From the NCBI GenBank assembly GCA_937873655.1, contig CALMYQ010000125.1, positions 56,506-120,505 on the forward strand: a stretch of 64,000 nt of DNA, given 5' to 3'. Positions 44,348-53,553 of this stretch are shown here, one piece after another. Origin of the DNA: an uncultured Lewinella sp. Its GTDB lineage: Bacteria; Bacteroidota; Bacteroidia; Chitinophagales; Saprospiraceae. Made by a program: the position numbers and the translations under genes. Below the pieces are notes generated by a model. The model did no database searches. It was not told the DNA's origin and worked only from the letters and a program-made list of their open reading frames with translations. The first letter of the stretch is position 1; each line of letters opens with the position of its first letter.

Positions 44348-46135
44348 TCAGCCTTTTTCGGGCGCCACGGCGGGGATTTCGGGAATAATCGCCGGGGGCG
44401 GCGGCGGTTTGATGCTGGGAAAGGACAACCTGCCGCTGATCGGTCTGGAGGCCTTTGACATGCCCCGTTTGGTTTGGAGCAAAAATTCAAAGGAGAGGTT
44501 ATAATTGATCATATGCTGATCGTCGATCAGATCGAGGGGGTAAGTGTCCAGGCTTTCGACCGTCAGCCAATACTGGCGCCTTGGGGCGTCGCACCGGATA
44601 TTGGCCAGCCGCACCGGGATTTGCTGCTCATTGCGCTGCACCACCAACCGGGAGACCTCGGGCAAGGTGGCGTAATCCACGGGGTTTTCGTAATCCTCCA
44701 GGTCGACGCTGAACGTCCATTGGAAGGCAAATCGCCGGTCCTCCTTTTTGGTCAGGTCGAAATAACCGTTGTTCAGGGTGGCAATCGGGTGGGCGCTGGT
44801 GGGGATATCCTCCTCGATGTAGAACCGGATATAATCGCCGCCGACGGGATAGCGGCTTCTGACCTGGTAGGCTACCTTTATCCTGTCGGGCCGGGTACCC
44901 AGCGGGCCGCTGAAATGCTCGGACAGCGGCCGGCCGGTGACGGTGAATTTGCAGCCGAAATTGCCGTTTGCCGGGTCGCCGTACGATTCGGTCCGCAGCT
45001 CCGGCGAACCCTGGTAGACGCCCGGGCGGACATTTTCCAGCATCCAGAAATTATCGGTCATTTCCCTGGGAATGCCGTCTACGCTGAAGGAGTGCCGGTG
45101 CTCAGCGCTTTCGGACATGAGCGGGAAGTCTTTGGACAACTGGACATCGGGGCGTTGAGCGGAAAAATAGGCGGCTATCTGTGTCGGGGAGGGCAGCGGC
45201 GTGAACAGCATTGACCGCGTATAATCCGGGTTGAAATCGGCGTACACGATGGTTTCCCAGTCGGTGCCGTTAAAGGAATTTGAGCTTGATTTGCCCTTTC
45301 CGAACTTGTTGCTGATCTTGGCCGAAAAGGGCAGGCTGACGTTGACGCCCACTTCAGCGTCCCATTTTCGGTTCTCTTCGGCAGTGGTGATGTGCTTGAC
45401 CATGACCCCCTCGAATTCCCGCAGGTAGTAGGCCTTGTTGACGTATTCCGGATTATCCCGGTAAAACCGCCAGAGCTGCATCATGGCCTCGTTGGAGCGC
45501 CAGTCGTTGGATTCGAAGGCGATTTTCAGCGGGGAGAGGAAGGAGCCGGAAACGGCAACCACATTGGATTCCCTTCGGTCATCAGTGGCCAGCGCGGTTT
45601 TGAATGCAGAATAGGGCGGTTCGATGCCGGCATCCAGGGAGGCCTTCAGGTAGCCGCTGCAGTTTTTGGTGAGGATGAAAGAATCGAAATTTTCATCGGG
45701 GTCGATCAGAAACTGATTGGGTATGCCGTTGGAGGTGAATATTTTGCTTTGGCTGTAATTGATATCGGAAAACGGCCGTTGGGTCTCGTCATAGGTGAAG
45801 ATATAATTGAGCAGTCCGCCGCCGCGGATGTCGGCTGTTTCCACTTTGGTGCGCAGATCCCGTTTACCCAGGAATTTGCTCATGTCTGCCGGCACAAAAT
45901 CGCGTTTGGTATCGGAAATGGAAAAACCGCAGTAGTCGGTATGTTTTTTGAAGATCCGCTGAAGGGCGTAGCCGAGCGAAATCCTGGAATACACCCGTTG
46001 CGGCGGCCAATCCTCATTGCGGAGTTCTTCAAGTCTGTCCTTGTATTTGCTTGCCCTTTGAGCCGTTAACGCATTGGCGGAGCAAAAAATACCTAAAACC
46101 GCTATGATCAGACACGGTAAAAGTTTATTACTCAT
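44348..46135 (-). CDS. Exported protein of unknown function, 595 aa
   Basis: It starts at the ATG at 46135, which opens a signal peptide (LLPCLIIAVLGIFCSANALTAQ). I do not recognise a family. The N-terminal ~150 residues have a conserved-looking string (YALQRIFKKHTDYCGFSISD), the middle contains SLPFSAKISNKFGKGKSSSN and a Ser-rich loop, and the C-terminus is Pro-rich (IKPPPPPAIIPEIPAVAP). No membrane anchor is seen after the signal peptide. It lies between two operons: 141 bases after GT39 and 94 before the DUF1080 gene, all on the same strand. A pore-forming (MACPF-like) fold was considered but its signature was not found. Confidence 0.8.
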   Translation of the reverse strand: MSNKLLPCLIIAVLGIFCSANALTAQRASKYKDRLEELRNEDWPPQRVYSRISLGYALQRIFKKHTDYCGFSISDTKRDFVPADMSKFLGKRDLRTKVETADIRGGGLLNYIFTYDETQRPFSDINYSQSKIFTSNGIPNQFLIDPDENFDSFILTKNCSGYLKASLDAGIEPPYSAFKTALATDDRRESNVVAVSGSFLSPLKIAFESNDWRSNEAMMQLWRFYRDNPEYVNKAYYLREFEGVMVKHITTAEENRKWDAEVGVNVSLPFSAKISNKFGKGKSSSNSFNGTDWETIVYADFNPDYTRSMLFTPLPSPTQIAAYFSAQRPDVQLSKDFPLMSESAEHRHSFSVDGIPREMTDNFWMLENVRPGVYQGSPELRTESYGDPANGNFGCKFTVTGRPLSEHFSGPLGTRPDRIKVAYQVRSRYPVGGDYIRFYIEEDIPTSAHPIATLNNGYFDLTKKEDRRFAFQWTFSVDLEDYENPVDYATLPEVSRLVVQRNEQQIPVRLANIRCDAPRRQYWLTVESLDTYPLDLIDDQHMINYNLSFEFLLQTKRGMSKASRPISGRLSFPSIKPPPPPAIIPEIPAVAPEKG

Positions 46136-46276
46136 TTTTGAATCGTTGTCATTTGCAAAACAGAACGCAGCCGAAGGTCGGTTGTTACAGCACAAATTGC
46201 AGAAATTATAAATATAACGAAAGTTTTTGGAAAATTTCGGGTTCAGGATAAAAATCGCGGAAAGCGGCGTCTTTCA

Positions 46277-47956
46277 TCAGTGAGCAATAACGATTTTCGC
46301 GGCGGAACTATTATATCCGGGAGGCAAATCTCCCATGGCAATGCCCATAGAAACCCGGTACTCTCCCGACATCCGGGAGGGAATGACCGCCGTTGCAGAC
46401 AGCTCAACTCCGGCGCCGGAAGGCCAGGTCTTACGTTCAGGTTGTACCTCCAGCATCCGGATGGCGCCGTGATCCCTGGGAACGTCAAAGATGATCCATA
46501 GGGAAAGCGGCATATCACCCCGGTCAGGATAAATATCGAAAGGGTAGGGGTTGGTCAGTTTCACGGGCAGGTGCAGCGTATCGCCCGGGCGGTAGGTTGC
46601 GTCCGGAATTGAAAATTCCAGCTTCACCTGCCGGGCAACCTGCAGGCTGTCCACTTTTTTGATCCTGAAGGTATTCAGCGGCGGCTTGATCTCGCGGGCG
46701 CCGCGGACCCGCCAGTCGCCCTGGCCGATGATCCAGACGGACCGGTTTTGCAGATCCCTTTCATCGCCCCACAGGTCAAACTGGCTGGGCCGGTAATAGA
46801 GGTCGGTCAGGGTATAGGCTTTTTTTCCGGTCTGAAAGGTGAACTGCGCCGGGCTTCTGTAGGAATTCTGGAATACGACGGGCGTGTTGCCTGCAATGCT
46901 GTCCACAGGCGCAATCCAATCCCATTTTTCAAGCGGATTTTTGACCCCTGGAAGGTGAAGCATCAACCCGATGCGGGCGATCATCAGCAAAACAAAACCG
47001 GCAAGCGCCATTTTCCGGACCAGCGCTGAGCCCTGGTTAGGCGGGCGGTACCTGTTCCAGAGTATCAGCACAATGGCCGGCGTCAGGGCGGCCGTCCATT
47101 GTGGTTCGACGTGACCTTTGCCGGTGGAATACAGGAAGAATGCCCAGAAACCGATGATCATCCAGCGGCAGCCTGCCTCAATGCCCTTGGTTCCGGCTTT
47201 CACTGAATGGTAAACAGCACGGATAATGAAAGGGAATAACAAGGGGCTGAAAACCAGAAACTGATTCAGCAGGTAGTTCAGGGTGTACTTCAGTTCATAC
47301 AGGTCGTCGCGGCCGCCCAGCAAATGGTACCGGATGGAAATGAAATCGTGACGGTACTGCCAGTTCAGGTGCGGCATATACAAGGCCAGCGCGATCAAAC
47401 CCGCGCTGACCCATTTCGGGTCGAGGATTTTCCGCCAATACGGCAGCAGGGAAAACCCGATGACGAGGAGGCCGTGGTATTTGCTGTAGAGCAAGCCGGC
47501 CATGGTCGCTGCCAGGAGCAGGGCAAATTTCCAGTTGTTATGCCGCAGCATGCCGTCCAGCGCCCAAAGGTATGCCGCCGTAAAAAAGAGCAAGGGGCTG
47601 TCCGGTGTGGCAATGAAACCGAAAACATGGAAAAAGGGCATGGCCGCCAGGAGGGCAAAGAAGAACAAAAGACCGGCTCTGTCCGTTGGAGAACCTGCCA
47701 ACCGGCGAAGCAGACCGAAAGCGACCAATTGGAGGACGGGGAAGAAAAATCTGGCCCCGAAAGCCCCCGGGAAGACGGCCTGACCCGCCCTGATGAAGAA
47801 GGCGGTCATCGGGGGGTGGTCGAAATACCCCCAATCCAGCCTGGCGGCATAAAGCAGGTAATAGGCTTCATCCGGATCCAGGGGCAACCAGGCCGCCTGG
47901 ATCCAGTTGAATGCCAGCCATGCCGCCGCAAAATAAAAGACGTTACGACTTGACAA
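46277..47956 (-). CDS. GT39-like membrane glycosyltransferase
   Basis: This 559-residue multispan protein belongs to the ArnT/PMT superfamily, which moves sugars from polyprenyl-phosphate donors. The first periplasmic loop has the acidic DE motif in LPLDPDEAYYLLYAARLDWG and then YFDHPPMTAFFIRAG, both diagnostic. About ten transmembrane spans follow, then a soluble C-terminal domain of ~190 residues. The start at 47956 lies inside the META gene, which ends at 47943, a 14-base overlap; so the two are translated as a unit. Likely glycosylates an envelope lipid or protein. Confidence 0.92.
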   Translation of the reverse strand: MSSRNVFYFAAAWLAFNWIQAAWLPLDPDEAYYLLYAARLDWGYFDHPPMTAFFIRAGQAVFPGAFGARFFFPVLQLVAFGLLRRLAGSPTDRAGLLFFFALLAAMPFFHVFGFIATPDSPLLFFTAAYLWALDGMLRHNNWKFALLLAATMAGLLYSKYHGLLVIGFSLLPYWRKILDPKWVSAGLIALALYMPHLNWQYRHDFISIRYHLLGGRDDLYELKYTLNYLLNQFLVFSPLLFPFIIRAVYHSVKAGTKGIEAGCRWMIIGFWAFFLYSTGKGHVEPQWTAALTPAIVLILWNRYRPPNQGSALVRKMALAGFVLLMIARIGLMLHLPGVKNPLEKWDWIAPVDSIAGNTPVVFQNSYRSPAQFTFQTGKKAYTLTDLYYRPSQFDLWGDERDLQNRSVWIIGQGDWRVRGAREIKPPLNTFRIKKVDSLQVARQVKLEFSIPDATYRPGDTLHLPVKLTNPYPFDIYPDRGDMPLSLWIIFDVPRDHGAIRMLEVQPERKTWPSGAGVELSATAVIPSRMSGEYRVSMGIAMGDLPPGYNSSAAKIVIAH

Positions 47957-48437
47957 GGAATATCTTACCGTTGGATGCTGTAATCACCAGACGCGTTTCT
48001 GCGGCCTGGGTATAGGTTTGAGCATTCTTCAACAATTCAAAGAAACGGGACTCCTGGGTCATCAGGCCGTCGCAGTGCATCCGTCCGGAAGCCAATTCAG
48101 AAAAAGAGATCTGACCGCCGGTTTCAACCGTAAAACGGCTGTGGTAAGGATTGCAGCTGCCTTTACCGGAGGCTTTCCCGCGATCGAGGACCAGGGATAC
48201 TTCGGAATCTTTATACAGCGCCATGCTCTGGCCGTTGTATTCCATGGATTCCAGCGTGTATTTGCCGTCAATCTCGCTGGGTTCGCCGGTCGGCTCGGGA
48301 TCAACAGCGCCTTGCGGCGCCTCCTGAGGCTCGGCATTTTGCTGGTCGGCAGGCTGACTGTTGTCAGCGGGTTTGTTCTGGCAGGCAACTATCAGCAAAC
48401 AGCAGGCGAACAGTGGAAATAAATATTTGGTCATCAT
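47943..48437 (-). CDS. META-domain lipoprotein
   Basis: The protein is 164 residues with a lipoprotein signal ending CCLLIVAC (lipid Cys19), a Gln/Glu/Pro-rich linker, then a META (HslJ-like) domain: YTLESMEYNGQSM, LVLDRGKASGKGSCNPYHSR and RMHCDGLMTQESRFFELL. The family is linked to stress and antibiotic sensitivity in other bacteria, but not by mechanism. The start codon overlaps the stop of the upstream gene (ATGATGA at 48437-48431), a strong sign of translational coupling. It overlaps GT39 by 14 bases at its 3' end. Confidence 0.9.
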   Translation of the reverse strand: MMTKYLFPLFACCLLIVACQNKPADNSQPADQQNAEPQEAPQGAVDPEPTGEPSEIDGKYTLESMEYNGQSMALYKDSEVSLVLDRGKASGKGSCNPYHSRFTVETGGQISFSELASGRMHCDGLMTQESRFFELLKNAQTYTQAAETRLVITASNGKIFLVKS

Positions 48438-49243
48438 TTTTGAGTTTTAATCCATTCAGGCTTTAAAATACCTCCCAGGTGATCGTAAGGAATGGTGAAT
48501 TCGGTCGGACCGGAGGCGTATGAAGCCACTTCATATGGGTTGTAAAAGAAATACAATCCTTCGTTGCCCAAAGCAAAATTTTCGGGGAGGGTGAACCCTT
48601 GTCCCCAGAAAAAATCGGTTTCGTCAAAATTCTGGCCGTCCATCAGGTTGCGGACTTCCCGGAATTTCACCTGCACGAGGGCCTTCAGCTTGTTCATGTC
48701 CGCCGTGATGTCCTCCAGGGACAGGGTTTTTCCGCTGGACAGGTCGAAGTTGAGCAGCGAAACAAACGAATTGGGGTGGGCGCCGCCCATATAGGAATAA
48801 GTTCCGATCGAAACAGAGGCCCATTTTTCGGTGTTGCTGAGCACTTCGCCGGATACGGCTACTTCCCAGGGAAGGCTGTAATCGGGGCTTTCCCGGAGTT
48901 GATCTTCGTATTCCTTGATCAGCCCGACCGCTATGGTGTCCATGCTTGGCGGTGTTGTTCCCGGTTCGACCGCGAAGACGTCCATGCTGTTGCGGACCCT
49001 GAATTGGATGGTATCGTTGATCAGTTGGACAACTTCTGCGGGCTCACCCTGTGCAACGGGATAGGAGACCGACATATTCAGGCATTTGCTGGAATCAGCG
49101 GCACAGCCGGGCGAATGCCATTCAGCGGAAGATTTGTCGAAGCGGATAGCCGGATCGGCACCCTGTTTGTCGGCGGAAGGTCCGCAGGCTGTCAATGCGC
49201 CTGCAAGCGCGGCGAATAGAAAGCAGTTTGAGATTCTGTTCAC
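48434..49243 (-). CDS. DUF3298 lipoprotein (RsiV-like C-terminal domain)
   Basis: The protein is 269 residues, with a lipoprotein signal ending AGALTAC (lipid Cys20). The C-terminal DUF3298 domain is clear: SIGTYSYMGGAHPNSFVSLL and FDLSSGKTLSLEDI, then FTLPENFALGNEGLYFFYNP. Similar domains occur in RsiV anti-sigma factors and cell-wall proteins. Its start is separated from the exonuclease gene by 86 bases that hold a -7 motif. First gene of the DUF3298 - META - GT39 operon. Confidence 0.9.
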   Translation of the reverse strand: MNRISNCFLFAALAGALTACGPSADKQGADPAIRFDKSSAEWHSPGCAADSSKCLNMSVSYPVAQGEPAEVVQLINDTIQFRVRNSMDVFAVEPGTTPPSMDTIAVGLIKEYEDQLRESPDYSLPWEVAVSGEVLSNTEKWASVSIGTYSYMGGAHPNSFVSLLNFDLSSGKTLSLEDITADMNKLKALVQVKFREVRNLMDGQNFDETDFFWGQGFTLPENFALGNEGLYFFYNPYEVASYASGPTEFTIPYDHLGGILKPEWIKTQK

Positions 49244-49289
49244 AGGTCGAGAATTTAGTAGCGATTATAGCTTTTCCCGTTTCGGGCTG

Positions 49290-49297
49290 CAAAGCTA
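49290..49297 (-). promoter_or_regulatory. -7 promoter element (TAGCTTTG)
   Basis: Exact TAnnTTTG on the minus strand, 46 bases before the DUF3298 start. No TTG at the standard -33 spacing, so activity is uncertain. Confidence 0.4.
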
Positions 49298-49329
49298 CCA
49301 AAAGAACGTTATATACGGCTTTTTCATTT

Positions 49330-50022
49330 TTATCTTCGGCGTAATAAATCGCCTAAATTATGAACGCCCCGGTTTCGGAGCCTGCTGAGGAGTTTAAGGA
49401 AGAGGGTTGCGGTGATGAAGGCGTCTCCCGCTGCGGTATGGCGATCGCTGGGTCTGATCCGGTATTGTTTGCAAAGGTCGTCCAGGCTGAGGGGGCCGGC
49501 AGGATAAACCGGGCCGGAAACAGGATTGACCCGTTTGGAAAGGGCGCCTGTGTCGACCCTTTTGTTTTTTAACCCCGATCCGGTCAACGGCTTGAGGGCC
49601 TGGTTGATGACCGCAATATCGAAACCCACGTGGTGCCCGACCAGGACACTGTTGCCGATCATCAGGACAAACTTTTCCAGGGCCTCCCTTTCCTCCAGGT
49701 CGTTGGGCCTTTCTTTCGGCAGGATGCCGTGGATGACAACAGCAGGGCTCGTATTGCTGTCGTGCCGGGCTATGGTGCATTCAAGTGAACCGGAAATGTC
49801 GATCTGCCAATTGCGGACCCGGACGGCCCCGATGGACAAGATCCGGTCTTTGGCTGGGTCCACGCCTGTGGTTTCGGTATCAAAAACGACGAAAGGGACC
49901 TCCTGGATCGGCGTTTGGGCGGGCAGCGGCGTGCGGAATAGCCGCAGGTAGTCCTTCCAGAAGGCCGGGCCGTCGCCTTCGGGTTCCGCATTTCGTTTTT
50001 TGTTTGATCTGAAAAACCACAT
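49330..50022 (-). CDS. DnaQ-like 3'-5' exonuclease
   Basis: This 230-residue protein starts at the ATG at 50022; a TTG at 50031 is possible but less likely. Exonuclease motifs: FVVFDTETTGVDPAKDRIL (Exo I), VLVGHHVGFDIAVINQAL (Exo II) and RHTAAGDAFITATLFL (Exo III epsilon, with His and Asp four residues apart). Cytoplasmic proofreading-like nuclease. It lies 10 bases after the cNMP/CBS/DUF294 gene. This pairing with DUF294 is known in other phyla, where a transporter gene is often third; here the third gene is a cryptochrome. Confidence 0.93.
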   Translation of the reverse strand: MWFFRSNKKRNAEPEGDGPAFWKDYLRLFRTPLPAQTPIQEVPFVVFDTETTGVDPAKDRILSIGAVRVRNWQIDISGSLECTIARHDSNTSPAVVIHGILPKERPNDLEEREALEKFVLMIGNSVLVGHHVGFDIAVINQALKPLTGSGLKNKRVDTGALSKRVNPVSGPVYPAGPLSLDDLCKQYRIRPSDRHTAAGDAFITATLFLKLLSRLRNRGVHNLGDLLRRR

Positions 50023-50032
50023 GGCCGGCAAT

Positions 50033-51976
50033 TTACCGCATATAAGCCAATTGATAGCGCATATTCAGCAGCGATTGCAATTCCTGTATGGGCTGGAAGC
50101 TGTTCCGCAGATTGATCCGCTCCATTTTGGAAAGCTCCGAGGGGTTGAAATACCTGCCCGAATTATGGTTTCTGATGCCTTGCAGGGCGCGGTATCGCAT
50201 GAGGATGCCGTACGAATCGGCGGCCTGCTGGAAGAGTTCGGCGTTGCTGGGTTCGAGCTCTGCCAGTTTTTCAAACCGCTTGATGGTATTGTTGATCCTG
50301 CCGACCCTGGCGCTCAGGATCAGCACCCTGGCTGCGTCGGCCAGCGGCATCATGGCCCTGGCCTTGATATCGAATTCGTCCTTGTGTTCGCCGCTGCGCT
50401 CCACCACGAACCCCCGGAAAAACGTCAGCGGGGCCGGGTTTTGGAGGGCGGCTTTGGCGAGGAAGGACAGGAATATGGTTTGCCTGCCAACGGATTCAAA
50501 AATATGGTCGGTCAGGGCCGCGGCCAGGGAGGTGTCGCCGTAAACAGGCCTGAAATCGAAAAAGATCTCGCAGTGGAGGATAGCTTCGGGGACGGGTTCG
50601 AAGATCCATTTGCCGAACTGCTCTTTCCATTCGCTGAGCGACAGGCACCACTTGGCGTTGCTGGCCATCATATCGCCCGGGCAGTAGTCGAATCCGCATT
50701 CGTTCAGCATGGTGCTGACCCTGCCTGCCAGGGTCAGGAAGTAGGCTTTGGCGGCGGGGTATTCTTCTTCGGGCACATCGCCGAAGAGGAGCGCGCTGTC
50801 CTGGTCGGTCCGCAGCAATTGTTCTTCCCGGCCTTCGCTGCCCAGGGTGAGCCAGCAATAGGGGACGCCCGGCGGTTTGACCGCTTCCTCTTCCATGGTT
50901 TCTTCGCAAAGCCGGATGACCTGCGTGATCAGGGCATCGTTGATCTCGGTCATGACAGAAGAAATATAGGAAATGGAAACCTCCTGGTAAAGATATTTCT
51001 GCAACAGGCTTTCCGCCTGCTGGCGGATGTTCTTCAGCTCGGCAGCTTTCCGGCTGCGCCGGATCTCCCGGATCATGACGGCCGGATTATTGCCCTGAAC
51101 GACAAGCAGGTCATGCTCGGAAATGACGCCGACCACCGGCGTATCCGGCGTGCCGTCCTCCGTCATGACGAGGTGGTGGATGCGGTGTTTGACCATATCC
51201 ATCTGGGCGTCTGCCACGGTCATTTCTTTTTTTGAGGTCACCACGGGGTGGGCCATGATCTGCTCAACCGGTTGATGGATCGGCACCAGGCCGGTTGCGA
51301 CCTTTCGCCGGAGGTCCTTATCCGTAATGATCCCGATCGGGTGCTGTTTTTCATCCACCACGACGATGGAGCTGACCTCTTCCCGCGCCATTAAACCGGC
51401 AGCGATCTGGATGGGTATTCTGGAAGAGCAGGTAACCGGCGCCTTGCTGTATTCCAGCGACTGGACCTCCACCAGGTGGAAATGCCCGTCAATATACCGG
51501 TCCTGATCCAGGAAAAGCCTGTTTTTGAAGTGAGTGTCGTAATTTCTCCGAAGGCCTTCCGCAAAGCTGCTGGCCAGGTAATAGGCTATTTTCGGGTTGG
51601 CATTCCAGGTCTCCTGGTATTTTTCCACACTGACGACGTACAGGAGGGTTTCTTCAACGGCCTTTGCCGTAAGGGCGTAATTGTCTTCATTGATCAGCGG
51701 CCGGATGCCGAACACGTCGCCTTCGTCGCATTGCTCAACCAGTATCTCACGGTCATCCTCCTGGCGAACCATTTGGACGGCGCCTTCCCGGACGACAAAG
51801 ATCCGTTGTTCCGGCTTTTCACCTTGCCGGAAGATCACTTCGTTGGGGCGGCAATACTGGACCGTGACCGAGGCGGACAGCTCGGCCAATTGGTGCGGAT
51901 CCAATAAGCTGAAAGGCGGGTAGTCCTTTAGAAAATCATGGATTCTGGTGCTGATGGTGTTTGCCATGCGGATCAT
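50033..51976 (-). CDS. cNMP-binding, CBS and DUF294 nucleotidyltransferase-like protein
   Basis: The protein is 647 residues. Residues about 10-130 are a cyclic-nucleotide-binding-like beta-roll (VIFRQGEKPEQRIFVVREG). Two CBS domains follow (SSIVVVDEKQHPIGIITDKD, then MVKHRIHHLVMTEDG). Residues about 330-500 are the DUF294 nucleotidyltransferase (WLTLGSEGREEQLLRTDQDS) and the C-terminus is a helical bundle. The architecture matches GlnD-related regulatory proteins of unknown substrate. The ATG at 51976 directly follows the TGA of the cryptochrome gene; a second ATG at 51967 is also possible. Confidence 0.9.
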   Translation of the reverse strand: MIRMANTISTRIHDFLKDYPPFSLLDPHQLAELSASVTVQYCRPNEVIFRQGEKPEQRIFVVREGAVQMVRQEDDREILVEQCDEGDVFGIRPLINEDNYALTAKAVEETLLYVVSVEKYQETWNANPKIAYYLASSFAEGLRRNYDTHFKNRLFLDQDRYIDGHFHLVEVQSLEYSKAPVTCSSRIPIQIAAGLMAREEVSSIVVVDEKQHPIGIITDKDLRRKVATGLVPIHQPVEQIMAHPVVTSKKEMTVADAQMDMVKHRIHHLVMTEDGTPDTPVVGVISEHDLLVVQGNNPAVMIREIRRSRKAAELKNIRQQAESLLQKYLYQEVSISYISSVMTEINDALITQVIRLCEETMEEEAVKPPGVPYCWLTLGSEGREEQLLRTDQDSALLFGDVPEEEYPAAKAYFLTLAGRVSTMLNECGFDYCPGDMMASNAKWCLSLSEWKEQFGKWIFEPVPEAILHCEIFFDFRPVYGDTSLAAALTDHIFESVGRQTIFLSFLAKAALQNPAPLTFFRGFVVERSGEHKDEFDIKARAMMPLADAARVLILSARVGRINNTIKRFEKLAELEPSNAELFQQAADSYGILMRYRALQGIRNHNSGRYFNPSELSKMERINLRNSFQPIQELQSLLNMRYQLAYMR

Positions 51977-53404
51977 TCAATTGACCAGGTCGATCATGGG
52001 TTCCGGATAATCCTTTCCGATCCGAACCTGGTAAAATGCCTGTTCTTCGAGGCTCATGTATTCCGGCTGATGGATCTTCTCCTGCGGCAGGTTTCTGAGC
52101 TCCGGTACCCAGAACCGGATATAGTCGCCTTTCGGATCGTATCTTTTGCTCTGGGAATGGATGTTGAAATAGCGGTCTTCGCGCGGGTCGCTACCCACGC
52201 CGGCGATGTAGTTCCAATTGCCATAATTGCTGCAGGGGTCGTAGTCGACCAGGAGCGATTCGAAATATTCGGCGCCCATCAGCCAGTTGATGTTCAGGTC
52301 CTTGACCAGGAAGCTGGCAGCATTTTGCCGGCCGCGGTTAGACATGAATCCGGTTTGGCGGAGTTCCCGCATATTGGCGTCGATGAATGGAATGCCGGTC
52401 TGGCCTTCCGCCCATTTGGAGAACAGGTCCCAGTCCTCCGTCCAGTTGTGGTCCTTTTTCCCGGTTATACCCTCTTCCCTGAAGATCTTATTGCCGTGTT
52501 TTTTGGCCATGAACCGGAAAAAGTCGCGCCAAAGCAATTCGAAGACCAGCCAGTAGGTCGATTCGTTCTCACCATGCGCCTGTTCGTGCCGCTTGATCTC
52601 GCTGTAGATCAACTTGGGGGAAAGGCAGCCCTGGGACAGCCAGGGTGAGAATTTGGAGGAGTAATCCATGCCCAGCAGTTGATTGCGCGTTTCCTTGTAA
52701 CGGTCAACCAGCAGAGAGTCGTGTATATAGTACCGGAGCCGTTCAAGGGCCGCTTTCTCTCCACCTTTGAATTGATTGGATGCGCCGGCCGGTTCCGGCG
52801 GCGTCGCATGGCCCAGGTCCCGGAGGTCCGGCATAGGGCCATAGTCCAGCCGGGTGCTCAATGGGGGCAACCGGTCCGGTGCGGGCAGGGGATCGCGGAC
52901 CGGTACGATCTTTTCGACTTCCTTCCGGAACTGGGTGAAGACATCCGGGGTGTGGGGAACGGGAAAGGGAAGGTCTGCAGTGTAAAGCAGCATTTTCCCC
53001 CGGGAATACCAGATTTCCTGTCCGATGGTCCACAGGTTCTTTTCCAGGGCGTCCTGGACGAGGACTTCCTCCTGGGTGCGTTCGCGGTTGCAGAAGACCC
53101 AGCTGCTTTTTACGGATCGAGCCAGCTCAAAGATGACCTCCTCGGGTTTGCCGATCCGAACCCAGAGATCCGAACCGATGGCCTGAAGGGATGCCCTCAG
53201 GTCGATCACCGATTCCAGGATGAACTTTGCCCGGAACGACCCGGTCTTGGGAAACCCGTATTTTGTTTTACCCTTGAAGATCCTTGGATCGAAAACATAG
53301 ACCGGGATAACCTCATCCGCACTTTTGAGTGCATCGAGGAGCGCCTCGTTGTCGTGCAGCCTCAGATCCTGCCTGAACCAAACTATTGCCCGCCGATAAT
53401 CCAT
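51977..53404 (-). CDS. DASH-type cryptochrome/photolyase
   Basis: The protein is 475 residues from the ATG at 53404; the longer frame overlaps a -7 element. The N-terminal photolyase domain begins RRAIVWFRQDLRLHDNEALL. The FAD domain has YKETRNQLLGMDYSSKFSPW and WLSQGCLSPKLIYSEI, then LLWRDFFRFMAKKHG, GFMSNRGRQNAASFL and GNWNYIAGVGSDPREDRYFN. These are characteristic of CRY-DASH, which repairs single-stranded DNA photoproducts or senses light. First gene of a three-gene run; its stop codon abuts the DUF294 start. Confidence 0.95.
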   Translation of the reverse strand: MDYRRAIVWFRQDLRLHDNEALLDALKSADEVIPVYVFDPRIFKGKTKYGFPKTGSFRAKFILESVIDLRASLQAIGSDLWVRIGKPEEVIFELARSVKSSWVFCNRERTQEEVLVQDALEKNLWTIGQEIWYSRGKMLLYTADLPFPVPHTPDVFTQFRKEVEKIVPVRDPLPAPDRLPPLSTRLDYGPMPDLRDLGHATPPEPAGASNQFKGGEKAALERLRYYIHDSLLVDRYKETRNQLLGMDYSSKFSPWLSQGCLSPKLIYSEIKRHEQAHGENESTYWLVFELLWRDFFRFMAKKHGNKIFREEGITGKKDHNWTEDWDLFSKWAEGQTGIPFIDANMRELRQTGFMSNRGRQNAASFLVKDLNINWLMGAEYFESLLVDYDPCSNYGNWNYIAGVGSDPREDRYFNIHSQSKRYDPKGDYIRFWVPELRNLPQEKIHQPEYMSLEEQAFYQVRIGKDYPEPMIDLVN

Positions 53405-53448
53405 AGCCGAAGGAATTTTTTCAACATGAAATCGAAAGGATAACAATG

Positions 53449-53456
53449 CAAAGATA
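53449..53456 (-). promoter_or_regulatory. -7 promoter element (TATCTTTG) of CRY-DASH operon
   Basis: Exact TAnnTTTG on minus, 44 bases before the CRY-DASH start codon. No clear -33 partner. It overlaps the longer reading frame, supporting the start at 53404. Confidence 0.45.
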
Positions 53457-53553
53457 CATTGGTTTGTAGTTTTTGGAATTACTTGGGAAATTGCAGCCGG
53501 AATTTCAACAGGCCGGAGCAGGCTTTGTTTAGATGATCAAATAAACTGATGTT

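Noticed and set aside
44348..46135. MACPF/perforin identity for the 595-residue unknown
   Set aside because: No Y-G-T/S-H-F/Y signature or membrane-attack hairpins are seen.
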